In this document: positions 1-5,641 of the stretch, piece after piece
Position numbering within the stretch: position 1 is the stretch's first letter
Layout of the letters: the number at the start of each line of letters is the position of its first letter
DNA from: DASWJZ01 sp964440525
GTDB lineage: Bacteria > Pseudomonadota > Alphaproteobacteria > Rhizobiales > Afifellaceae
Assembly (NCBI GenBank): GCA_964440525.1
Contig: CAYTTC010000165.1
Location: 1 to 5,641, forward strand
DNA: 5,641 bases
Direction: 5' to 3'
Notes under the pieces: model-generated
What the model was told of the DNA's origin: nothing
What the model saw: the letters and a program-made list of their open reading frames with translations, nothing else
Databases searched by the model: none
Program-made: the position numbers and the translations under genes

Positions 1-1135
1 CGAACGACTCATAGGGGTGGTGGACGATAATGTCCTTCTGCCGGATGGCGGCGAAACAGTCTCCGCCATGCTCGCGGATGCGTTCGGGAAAGCGCGGCGC
101 GTAGGGCTCGAACTTCAAATCGGGCCGGTCGACGGCCACGAGCTGCGACACGTTGTCGATGGCAAGTAACCCGGGGATCATGTGCACTTCGTGATCGCCC
201 ACAGCGAGCGCCCGCTGCACGAGCGAGCACAACGAGGCCGGCATGCCCTCTTCGATTTCGAGCCGGATCACGACGCCGAGGCGGCGCTGCTTTAGCGCGC
301 GCTCGAAGAAGCGGACGAGATCCTCGGCCTCTTCCTCCACTTCGATGTCGGAATCTCGGATCAGCCGGAAGGCCCCCTTCCCGCTCACCTCGTAGCCAGG
401 GAAGAGCCGAGGAATGAAAAGCCCGACCGCGTCCTCCAGCAACACGAAACGCAGCGCGCCCGAGCCGTTTGGCGCAGGCGGGATCGGGATGAAACGCTCT
501 ACGCTGATCGGGAAGCGCACGAGCGCCTGCATTGCCTTCCCCTTCTTGCCGGACAGCTGCAAGGCAAGCGTGAAGCCGAGATTGGGGATGAAGGGAAACG
601 GGTGCGCCGGGTCGATGGCGAGCGGCGTCAGCACCGGAAATATCGAATCGAGAAAATAGTTCTCAAGCCAGGCGCTCTCGTCCTCGTTCAGCGCATCCGC
701 CGCGACGATCGCGATCCCGACCTTTTCCAACTCACTGCGAAGCATTTTCCAGTTGGCGTGTTGCTGCTGCACCAGCTCAGCGACCTTGGCGTCGATCGCC
801 TTCAGCTGTTCCGCCGGCGACAGCCCGTCGTCGCTCACGGTGGCGATCTGCTCGCGCGCCTGGCCGGCAAGTCCCGCCACGCGGACCATCACGAACTCGT
901 CGAGATTCTTGCCCGAGATCGAAAGGAAACGCAGCCGCTCCAGCAGCGGGTGGTTGGGGTTTTCCGATTCCTCCAGGACGCGCCGGTTGAATTCGAGCCA
1001 CGAAATCTCGCGGTTAATGAAGCGTGTCGGGCTCGCCGCAAGCTCCGCATCCAACCTGACGGCCGGTTGCCGCTCGGCATCGTGCAAAGGCGAGATTTGT
1101 ATGGCTTCAGGCGGGATTTGTATGGCTTCACTCAT
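1..1135 (-). CDS. ppk: Polyphosphate kinase PPK1, N-terminal 378 residues (C-terminus beyond left edge)
   Basis: PPK1 reversibly transfers the ATP gamma-phosphate to growing inorganic polyphosphate. The reading frame is open from the ATG at 1135 to position 1 with no stop, so the gene is cut by the window edge. The N-terminal domain is clear: RFINREISWLEFN at residues 38-50, and NLDEF at 77-81, whose Asn77 matches the ATP-contacting Asn45 of the E. coli enzyme. The middle domain continues through PAHPFPFIPNLGF and ends near KDIIVHHPYESF. The catalytic C-terminal domains, with the phosphorylated histidine, lie outside the window, so activity cannot be judged. ATG 1135 is the only ATG, GTG or TTG after an in-frame upstream TAG, and a weak GGA sits 8 nt before it. 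The N-terminus extends about 32 residues beyond E. coli PPK and includes a duplicated heptapeptide. It is the fourth gene of the minus-strand block, 58 nt after hdaA. Confidence 0.96.
   Translation of the reverse strand, partial: MSEAIQIPPEAIQISPLHDAERQPAVRLDAELAASPTRFINREISWLEFNRRVLEESENPNHPLLERLRFLSISGKNLDEFVMVRVAGLAGQAREQIATVSDDGLSPAEQLKAIDAKVAELVQQQHANWKMLRSELEKVGIAIVAADALNEDESAWLENYFLDSIFPVLTPLAIDPAHPFPFIPNLGFTLALQLSGKKGKAMQALVRFPISVERFIPIPPAPNGSGALRFVLLEDAVGLFIPRLFPGYEVSGKGAFRLIRDSDIEVEEEAEDLVRFFERALKQRRLGVVIRLEIEEGMPASLCSLVQRALAVGDHEVHMIPGLLAIDNVSQLVAVDRPDLKFEPYAPRFPERIREHGGDCFAAIRQKDIIVHHPYESF
1088..1129 (-). repeat. 21-bp tandem duplication inside the 5' end of ppk
   Basis: Two adjacent 21-bp units (1088-1108 and 1109-1129) are identical at 20 of 21 positions; the one difference is A versus G on the plus strand. 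Being a multiple of three, the repeat keeps the frame and encodes EAIQIPP followed by EAIQISP at PPK residues 3-16. The units are more AT-rich than the surrounding sequence and each contains an ATA isoleucine codon, which is unusual for this GC-rich window. This looks like a recent slippage duplication in a tolerant N-terminal tail. Confidence 0.9.
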
Positions 1136-1150
1136 GACGCTCGTCCGGAC

Positions 1151-1171
1151 CGCAGTCCCTCTTCGACTGCG
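1151..1171 (-). other. Small stem-loop in the hdaA-ppk gap
   Basis: A perfect 7-bp stem (CGCAGTC pairing with GACTGCG) encloses a 7-nt loop. On the ppk-sense strand the loop reads GAAGAGG. It ends 15 nt before the ppk start codon. No U-tract follows, so it is not a standard intrinsic terminator. It could affect ppk translation or processing of the message, or be chance. The structure is visible; any function is inference. Confidence 0.35.
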
Positions 1172-1193
1172 CGTTTGGCACTATGATGACAAT

Positions 1194-1898
1194 CTATTGC
1201 CGATCCGCAAACTCCTCATTCGTCCCGGCCACCCCGGCGAGAACAGCGGCTGCCACAGATCGCGTGATCCGGCGGCCGGCCGCAAGGGCTTCCTTGTCGA
1301 TTGCCCCGACCAAGTCTACGGCTGCGCTCAGGGACCGCTCCATCCTTGAGATGAGATAATCGATGACTGGCTTGTCGACCACAAGCTGGCGATCTGCGAA
1401 GAGCTTGACGAGCACCTGGCGCAGAAGGTCGTCGTCCGGTGCTCCGAGCGCGACCGGCGCCGCCAGACGCAGGCGGGAGCGGAGATCCGGCAGCGTGACT
1501 CGCCACTCTTCCGCCTGGCTCTGCGAGGTCAGAAGCAGCGAGCCGCCAAGTTCGCGAACGCTGTTGATCAGGTGAAAGAGCAGTGCTTCCGGCACGGCAT
1601 GGGGCACCACGTCTTCAACCGCGATAGCCCCGCCCGCAGCGACCCGGGGGGTGACATGCTCAACAGCCAGAGCAGCGGCTTGAACGATCTCGGCGTTCGC
1701 CTGCGCTGCCCAGATGTGCGCAAGGTGCGTCTTGCCCGAGCCCGATGGTCCGGTGAGGAGCACGACCGGCGAGGACCAGACCGGCCAGCTTTCGATCAAT
1801 CGCAACGCGACGCTGTTCGATGGGCCGGGCATGAAATCCTCCCGCCCATAGTTGGGCGCGTGAGGCAGCGCCAGCGGCAATTGGGACGGGCCCGGCAT
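1194..1898 (-). CDS. hdaA: HdaA, DnaA-related AAA+ regulatory inactivator of replication initiation
   Basis: Hda/HdaA proteins bind the DNA polymerase sliding clamp and stimulate hydrolysis of DnaA-bound ATP, preventing re-initiation. The 234-residue product begins with a clamp-binding motif, QLPLALP (residues 6-12). The AAA+ core follows: Walker A GPSGSGKT (50-57), a Walker B-like IAVED (92-96), a sensor I region LLLTSQ (121-126), a DLRSRL arginine-finger box (138-143) and a sensor II region around ERSLSAA (187-193). The DnaA DNA-binding domain IV is absent and the size fits the family. The frame could open at a TTG at 1904, but GGAG at 1906-1909 lies 7 nt before the ATG at 1898 and only 1 nt before the TTG, so ATG is chosen. 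The start is 2 nt after the permease stop, suggesting coupled translation. HdaA is preferred over DnaA or generic AAA+ because of its size and N-terminal motif. Confidence 0.93.
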   Translation of the reverse strand: MPGPSQLPLALPHAPNYGREDFMPGPSNSVALRLIESWPVWSSPVVLLTGPSGSGKTHLAHIWAAQANAEIVQAAALAVEHVTPRVAAGGAIAVEDVVPHAVPEALLFHLINSVRELGGSLLLTSQSQAEEWRVTLPDLRSRLRLAAPVALGAPDDDLLRQVLVKLFADRQLVVDKPVIDYLISRMERSLSAAVDLVGAIDKEALAAGRRITRSVAAAVLAGVAGTNEEFADRQ

Positions 1899-1900
1899 TG

Positions 1901-2980
1901 TCAAGCTCCGCGCTCGGGCGGCCCTCCATCCCGTTCCAGATAGAGCCGGCTGAGCCGGTAGCGTTCCACGGCGAAGCGGACGAGCACGCCGATCGCCGCC
2001 GTCACCGGAACCGCGAGCAGCACGCCAACGAAGCCGAACAGGGAGCCGAACGCGAAGAGCGCGAACATCAGCCAGACCGGATGCACTCCGATGCTCGACC
2101 CGACAAGACGTGGCTGCAGGATGTTGCCTTCAAGGAACTGCCCGACGGCGAACACCCCGGCGACCACCAGGACCCAGATCCAGTCCGGCCAGAACTGCAC
2201 TATTGCCACCCCGACCGACAGCAAGAATCCGACGATCGACCCCACGAAGGGGATGAAGCTGATTACCCCGGCAACGGAGCCGATGAGGAAGCCGAAATTC
2301 AGGCCGATGATCGAGAGCGAGATGGCGTAGAACAGGCCGAGGAAGAGACAGACGGCGCCCTGGCCGCGGATGAAGGCGGCAATGGCCGCGTCGATGTCGC
2401 GGCCGAGCGCCCGGATCGTCTCGGCGTGCTCGCGCGGCAGCAGCGCGTCGAGGCGCTCCAACATGTGGTCCCAATCGTAGAGAAGGTAAAAGGCGACGAC
2501 GGGCGTCACGACGATCAGGCTGACGATGCTGATCAGCGCCTGCCCTCCGGCCCAGACGGACGCGACTACGGTGGCAATCCATGCCGCGCCCTGCGACACC
2601 ACCTGGTCGACATTGGCGCCGCCGCCCTGCGTCTTGAAGTATTGGCCTATCCGCGTCTCGAAGAAATGGTTGCCGAGCGACTGCAGTTGCGCCGCATAGG
2701 ACGGCAGCCGTTCCAGGAATCCGGCAAGCTGGGCGACGAGCAGTGGAACGAGGATCAATGCGACCAGCGTCAGCACCAGCACCGTGAGCACTACGATCGT
2801 GACGGTCGCCCAGAAGCGGTTCATGCCGCGCCGCTCCAGCCAATCGGCGACGGGGTCGAGCAGATAGGCGAGCGCCATCCCGAGGATGAACGGAAGCAGG
2901 ATGTCGCTGAACACCCAGAGGAACAGGAGCAGGAACAGCAAGGCTCCAAGCCAGAAGAGAAGCTGGGCACGGAGGTTCAT
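1901..2980 (-). CDS. AI-2E (PerM/TqsA) family membrane transporter, PF01594-like
   Basis: The 359-residue protein is strongly hydrophobic and has the layout of the AI-2E/PerM family. Hydrophobic segments lie near residues 7-24, 26-41 and 57-83. A more polar stretch of roughly 60 residues follows, then several further membrane segments. Family-like sequences include LLDPVADWLERRG near residue 40 and GNILQPRLVGSSIGVHPVWL in the C-terminal half. TqsA exports autoinducer-2 and other members move ions, so the substrate cannot be assigned here. The same frame is open upstream to 3559, but that part only shadows the previous gene. ATG 2980 is chosen because AGGAG (2987-2991) lies 6 nt before it. The ATG overlaps the upstream stop as ATGA, a typical arrangement for translational coupling. 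The stop lies 2 nt before the hdaA ATG. Confidence 0.92.
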   Translation of the reverse strand: MNLRAQLLFWLGALLFLLLFLWVFSDILLPFILGMALAYLLDPVADWLERRGMNRFWATVTIVVLTVLVLTLVALILVPLLVAQLAGFLERLPSYAAQLQSLGNHFFETRIGQYFKTQGGGANVDQVVSQGAAWIATVVASVWAGGQALISIVSLIVVTPVVAFYLLYDWDHMLERLDALLPREHAETIRALGRDIDAAIAAFIRGQGAVCLFLGLFYAISLSIIGLNFGFLIGSVAGVISFIPFVGSIVGFLLSVGVAIVQFWPDWIWVLVVAGVFAVGQFLEGNILQPRLVGSSIGVHPVWLMFALFAFGSLFGFVGVLLAVPVTAAIGVLVRFAVERYRLSRLYLERDGGPPERGA

Positions 2981-3537
2981 GCGTCGCTCCTGGTGACATG
3001 GCCGGGTCCGCCGGCCATGTGGCGAACCCACTCGACGAGATAGGCTCCGGCTGAGGCAACCGTCAGAACGGCGACCGCCAGCACGGTCACCACGACGACC
3101 GGCTGGACGATGCTCACGCCGGAACGATTTCCCAGAACGAGGGCGATCAGCACGATCTGCGCCACGGTGTTCACCTTCGAGACCCAGAGCGGCCGCACCG
3201 CCATCGGGCTGCTCAGCATATAGGCAATAAGCAGGCCGCCGATGATGAAGAGATCGCGGCTGACCACGAGCACGATCAGCCACGCCGGCAAGGCGCCCTT
3301 GAAGCCGAGCGTCACGAAGACCGAGACGAGCAGCGCTTTGTCGGCGACCGGGTCGAGATAGGCGCCGAGCTCGGAGGCGGCGTTGAACCGCTTGGCGATG
3401 AAGCCGTCGGCCGCATCCGACAGGCCAGCGATGATGAACAAGACCATCGCCTCGAGGAATCGGTCCGCGATCATCAACCAAACGATCAGGGGAACCCCGA
3501 TAAGACGCGCAATCGTAATGAAGTTCGGTATGGTCAA
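2977..3537 (-). CDS. CDP-alcohol phosphatidyltransferase (PgsA-like or eukaryotic-type cardiolipin synthase-like)
   Basis: This 186-residue integral membrane enzyme moves a phosphatidyl group from CDP-diacylglycerol to an alcohol acceptor. It has the family's catalytic signature: Asp41, Asp44-Gly45, then Gly58, Asp62 and Asp66, read from SDAADGFIAKR and GAYLDPVADK. These aspartates hold the metal ions. Hydrophobic segments flank the motif, and PNFITIARL at residues 4-12 is a typical N-terminus. One position is unusual: the classical motif has Ala-Arg where this protein has Ala48-Lys49, followed by Arg50. The acceptor could be glycerol 3-phosphate (PgsA) or phosphatidylglycerol (cardiolipin synthase), and sequence reading alone does not decide. 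The start is a TTG, the first possible start after an in-frame stop, with AGG 8 nt upstream. It is the first gene of the minus-strand block, divergent from purM. Confidence 0.92.
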   Translation of the reverse strand: MTIPNFITIARLIGVPLIVWLMIADRFLEAMVLFIIAGLSDAADGFIAKRFNAASELGAYLDPVADKALLVSVFVTLGFKGALPAWLIVLVVSRDLFIIGGLLIAYMLSSPMAVRPLWVSKVNTVAQIVLIALVLGNRSGVSIVQPVVVVTVLAVAVLTVASAGAYLVEWVRHMAGGPGHVTRSDA

Positions 3538-3639
3538 GTCGAAGACCTGGCAAGGCCACGCAGGGCGGACAATGACTTCAGAGGTGGACCGGCCCTCGTT
3601 CTTGCAATCCCCCCATCGGCGCTCTAGGCGCTAGCTGCT
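3538..3639. promoter_or_regulatory. Divergent intergenic region between the phosphatidyltransferase and purM
   Basis: This 102-bp spacer must hold, or lie next to, promoters for both directions, since the genes diverge. No strong sigma-70 promoter is visible. Toward purM, CTTGCA at 3601-3606 resembles a -35 element, but the hexamer 17 nt later (CTAGGC) is a poor -10. Nothing convincing is seen toward the phosphatidyltransferase. Just before purM are two GGCGCT copies (3618-3623 and 3627-3632) and two CTAG tetramers 3 nt apart (3624-3627 and 3631-3634). The purM ribosome site is weak, at best AGGCG at 3626-3630, 9 nt from the ATG. Confidence 0.4.
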
Positions 3640-4704
3640 ATGGGGGAGCAGCGCAATACCCTGACCTATCGGGAGGCCGGAGTCGACATCGACGCCGGCA
3701 ACAGCCTGGTCGAGCGGATCAAGCCGGTAGCGGCGGCGACCGCGAGGGCTGGCGTGCTCGGCGGCATCGGCGGTTTTGGGGCGCTCTTCGACCTGAAAGC
3801 CGCCGGATTTCGCGACCCGATCCTGGTTGCGGCGACCGACGGCGTCGGAACCAAGCTGAAGATCGCCATCGATTGCGGCGCGCACCGCACCATCGGCATC
3901 GACCTCGTCGCGATGTGCGTCAACGATCTTATCGTGCAAGGCGCGGAGCCTCTGCTCTTCCTCGACTATTTCGCTTCCGCTGCGCTCGACATGGAGACCG
4001 CGGCAAGCGTCATCGAGGGGATCGCGGAGGGCTGCCGCATGGCGGGCGCGGCGCTCGTCGGCGGCGAGACCGCCGAAATGCCGGGTCTTTACGGCAAAGG
4101 CGACTACGACCTCGCCGGCTTCGCGGTGGGCGCCGTCGAGCGCGATCGAATCTTGCCACGCGGCGATGTCGGGGCGGGTGACGCCATCCTCGGCCTTGCC
4201 TCCAGCGGTGTTCATTCGAACGGTTTTTCGCTGGTCCGCCGGGTCGCTGAAATGGCCGGCCTGCGTTGGTCCGATCCGGCGCCCTTCACGCCCGGAACGA
4301 GCCTTGGCGCGGCGCTGCTCGCGCCAACGCGCATCTATGTGCGCTCGTGCCTGGGCGCGATCCGCCAGACCGGCGCAGTGAAGGCGCTCGCCCATATCAC
4401 AGGCGGCGGGCTCGTCGAAAACATCCCGCGCGTGATCCCCGACCATCTCGCGGCGGAAATCGATCTTGCCGCCATCGCGGTGCCTCCCGTCTTCCGTTGG
4501 CTCGCCGGTCCCGTGGCGCCGCAGGAGATGCTGCGCACCTTCAATTGCGGCATCGGCATGGTGCTGGTCGTCGATCCCACCGCGGCCTCCGAGGTGCGGG
4601 CGGCGCTCGAGGCGCATGGCGAAACCGTCGCGACGCTTGGCCGGATCGCGCTGCGGGACACGAGCGCGATCGTATTCGGCGGCAAGCTCAACCTCGATGG
4701 ATGA
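3640..4704 (+). CDS. purM: Phosphoribosylformylglycinamidine cyclo-ligase (AIR synthase)
   Basis: PurM uses ATP to close the imidazole ring of FGAM, giving 5-aminoimidazole ribonucleotide, in the cytoplasmic de novo purine pathway. The 354-residue product is normal length and carries the family signatures in order: YREAGVDIDAGN (residues 10-21), GGFGALFDL, the nucleotide-binding ATDGVGTKLKIA, GIDLVAMCVNDL, GAEPLLFLDYFA, GGETAEMPG, SSGVHSNGFSLVR, HITGGGLVENIPR and FNCGIGMV. No frameshift or missing motif was seen. The ATG at 3640 gives the usual short N-terminus before YREAGV, although its ribosome site is weak. The 3' end overlaps purN by 8 bp, so the two are very probably cotranscribed and translationally coupled. 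Antisense open frames over this gene are shadows. Confidence 0.98.
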   Translation: MGEQRNTLTYREAGVDIDAGNSLVERIKPVAAATARAGVLGGIGGFGALFDLKAAGFRDPILVAATDGVGTKLKIAIDCGAHRTIGIDLVAMCVNDLIVQGAEPLLFLDYFASAALDMETAASVIEGIAEGCRMAGAALVGGETAEMPGLYGKGDYDLAGFAVGAVERDRILPRGDVGAGDAILGLASSGVHSNGFSLVRRVAEMAGLRWSDPAPFTPGTSLGAALLAPTRIYVRSCLGAIRQTGAVKALAHITGGGLVENIPRVIPDHLAAEIDLAAIAVPPVFRWLAGPVAPQEMLRTFNCGIGMVLVVDPTAASEVRAALEAHGETVATLGRIALRDTSAIVFGGKLNLDG

Positions 4705-5356
4705 GGCTCGGCGGAAGACGGCAGTTCTGATTTCCGGGCGCGGCAGCAATCTTTTCGCGCTGATCGCCGCGGCGAAAGGCGAGCGCTATCCGGCCGAAAT
4801 CGCGCTCGTCCTTGCCGACAATCCCGACGCGGCCGGGCTCGCTTATGCGCGCGACGGCGGGATTTCTTCCGCGGTCGTCGATCGCCATCGGTTCACGACG
4901 AAGGCGACCTTCGAGGCCGAGCTCGACGCCGCGCTCCACGACGCCAGGATCGAGCTCATCTGCCTCGCCGGCTTCATGCAGCTTCTGTCGCAACAATTCG
5001 TGGAGAGGTGGCGCGACAAGATTCTGAACATCCACCCCTCCCTCCTCCCACTCTTTCCAGGCCTCCACACGCACGAGCGAGCGCTCGCCGCCGGCGTCCG
5101 GGTGCACGGCGCGACGGTCCACTTCGTTCGCGCGGAAACGGATGCCGGGCCGATCGTGGCGCAGCGCGCTGTCCCAGTGCTGCCCGGCGACACTCCGGAG
5201 AGGCTTGCCGAGCGTGTGCTCGCGGTGGAGCACCGGATCTATCCGTTGGGGCTGAAGCTGGTGGCGGGCGGCCGCGCGAAGGTCGTCGGCAACCGCGTCG
5301 TGATCGAAGGGGAAAAGCTCGCGCCCGGCGCCACGCTGCTCTCGCCGTCGGACTAG
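4697..5356 (+). CDS. purN: Phosphoribosylglycinamide formyltransferase (GAR transformylase)
   Basis: PurN transfers a formyl group from 10-formyltetrahydrofolate to glycinamide ribonucleotide, the third step of purine synthesis. The 219-residue protein has the phosphate-binding loop LISGRGSNL (residues 11-19), the folate-site region LAGFMQLL (90-97), the catalytic segment NIHPSLLP (111-118), GLHTHERAL and ETDAGPIVAQ. Asn111, His113 and Asp149 match the E. coli catalytic trio Asn106, His108 and Asp144 with a constant offset of five. The ATG at 4697 places the glycine loop at the usual distance from the N-terminus. It overlaps the purM stop by 8 bp and no clear ribosome site precedes it, suggesting coupling to purM translation. 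A second ATG at 4701 is out of frame. The stop codon interlocks with that of the convergent heme A synthase gene. Confidence 0.97.
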   Translation: MDEARRKTAVLISGRGSNLFALIAAAKGERYPAEIALVLADNPDAAGLAYARDGGISSAVVDRHRFTTKATFEAELDAALHDARIELICLAGFMQLLSQQFVERWRDKILNIHPSLLPLFPGLHTHERALAAGVRVHGATVHFVRAETDAGPIVAQRAVPVLPGDTPERLAERVLAVEHRIYPLGLKLVAGGRAKVVGNRVVIEGEKLAPGATLLSPSD

Positions 5357-5641
5357 GCAGGGGCGCGGCGGAACACGCTTGCGTTCCAGACGAGCACAAA
5401 GAGCAGGATGAGCGCGAGCCCCTGATGCGTCAGAGCGAGGCTGATCGGCACGACATGAACGAGCATGACGATTCCGACCGCGATCTGCGCCAGAACCAGG
5501 GCCGACAGCAGAAGCGCGCGGTCCCGCGCGGCGCGGCTCCTGTTCCGTGTCGCAATTGCATAGGCGAGGATTGCCGCGGCGAGCAGATACCCGCCGATCC
5601 GGTGGTTGAACTGGATGGCGGTGATGTTGTCGACAACGTTC
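5353..5641 (-). CDS. ctaA: Heme A synthase (COX15/CtaA), C-terminal 95 residues (N-terminus beyond right edge)
   Basis: Heme A synthase is a membrane enzyme that oxidises the C8 methyl of heme O to make heme A for aa3-type cytochrome oxidases. Only the last 95 residues are in the window; the frame is open at the right edge. The fragment contains QFNHRIGGYLL and, further on, LALTHQGLAL. The histidines of FNHR and THQ are the two conserved heme-ligand histidines of the family's C-terminal half. Three hydrophobic segments are visible: one after FNHR, one around ALVLAQIAVGIVMLVHVV and one after THQ. The protein ends with a short basic tail, FRRAPA. It faces purN and the two genes overlap by 4 bp at their stops. 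Confidence 0.92.
   Translation of the reverse strand, partial: NVVDNITAIQFNHRIGGYLLAAAILAYAIATRNRSRAARDRALLLSALVLAQIAVGIVMLVHVVPISLALTHQGLALILLFVLVWNASVFRRAPA

Noticed and set aside
1143..1150. GTCCGGAC palindrome before ppk as an operator
   Set aside because: An 8-bp palindrome is expected by chance in GC-rich DNA and there is no second copy or other support.
602..1186. Plus-strand open frames opposite ppk
   Set aside because: The minus strand carries a continuous PPK frame with clear motifs across this stretch; the plus-strand translations match nothing.
1902..1904. TTG start for hdaA
   Set aside because: The GGAG is only 1 nt from the TTG but 7 nt from the ATG at 1898, which also matches the expected position of the clamp-binding motif.
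1898..3043. A 381-codon open frame on the plus strand opposite the AI-2E family gene
   Set aside because: It is a very hydrophilic low-complexity translation (Glu, Asp, His, Gln), the usual antisense image of a hydrophobic membrane protein.
2981..3559. Extending the AI-2E family protein upstream to 3559
   Set aside because: This part lies in another frame over the phosphatidyltransferase and has no family similarity. ATG 2980 has an excellent AGGAG at 6 nt and an ATGA overlap.
4701..4704. ATGA overlap at the end of purM as the purN start
   Set aside because: The ATG at 4701 is out of frame with PurN. The in-frame ATG is at 4697, giving an 8-bp overlap.
3631..4749. A 372-codon open frame on the minus strand opposite purM
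   Set aside because: It is exactly antisense to a complete purM with all family motifs. Its translation is rich in Arg, Asp and His with no recognisable domain, as expected of shadow frames in GC-rich DNA.
5370..5387. Possible terminator hairpin (GGAAC pairing with GTTCC, 8-nt loop) after purN
   Set aside because: The stem is only 5 bp, no U-tract follows, and it lies within ctaA coding sequence.

Overview
This window looks like ordinary chromosomal housekeeping DNA from a GC-rich alphaproteobacterium. The order Hyphomicrobiales (rhizobia and relatives) is the best guess. Three observations point there: an HdaA-type DnaA-related AAA+ protein next to a polyphosphate kinase; an HdaA N-terminus and a PPK of rhizobial character; and strongly G/C-ending codons throughout. 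The genus cannot be fixed from the sequence. No mobile elements, phage genes, tRNAs, rRNAs or CRISPR arrays were seen.

Layout. Positions 1-3537 hold a four-gene block on the minus strand, transcribed from right to left. Its order is a CDP-alcohol phosphatidyltransferase (TTG start), an AI-2E/PerM family membrane protein (start overlaps the previous stop as ATGA), hdaA (2 nt after the permease stop) and polyphosphate kinase ppk (58 nt after hdaA, running off the left edge). The tight spacing suggests one operon. Positions 3538-3639 are a 102-bp divergent spacer. Positions 3640-5356 hold purM and purN on the plus strand. They overlap by 8 bp and encode steps 5 and 3 of de novo purine synthesis. 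At the right edge lies the C-terminal part of a heme A synthase gene (COX15/CtaA) on the minus strand. Its stop codon interlocks with the purN stop in a shared CTAG.

How the genes relate. PurN makes formylglycinamide ribonucleotide and PurM later closes the imidazole ring. HdaA is expected to work with the sliding clamp to convert DnaA-ATP to DnaA-ADP and limit re-initiation. PPK makes polyphosphate from ATP. The phosphatidyltransferase belongs to membrane lipid synthesis. The permease has no certain substrate.

I found no convincing undescribed system. The most distinctive local signal is a near-perfect 21-bp in-frame tandem duplication at the 5' end of ppk. Smaller points are a 7-bp stem-loop in the hdaA-ppk gap, interlocked convergent stop codons, paired CTAG and GGCGCT elements just before purM, and a lysine at a usually arginine position in the phosphatidyltransferase motif.
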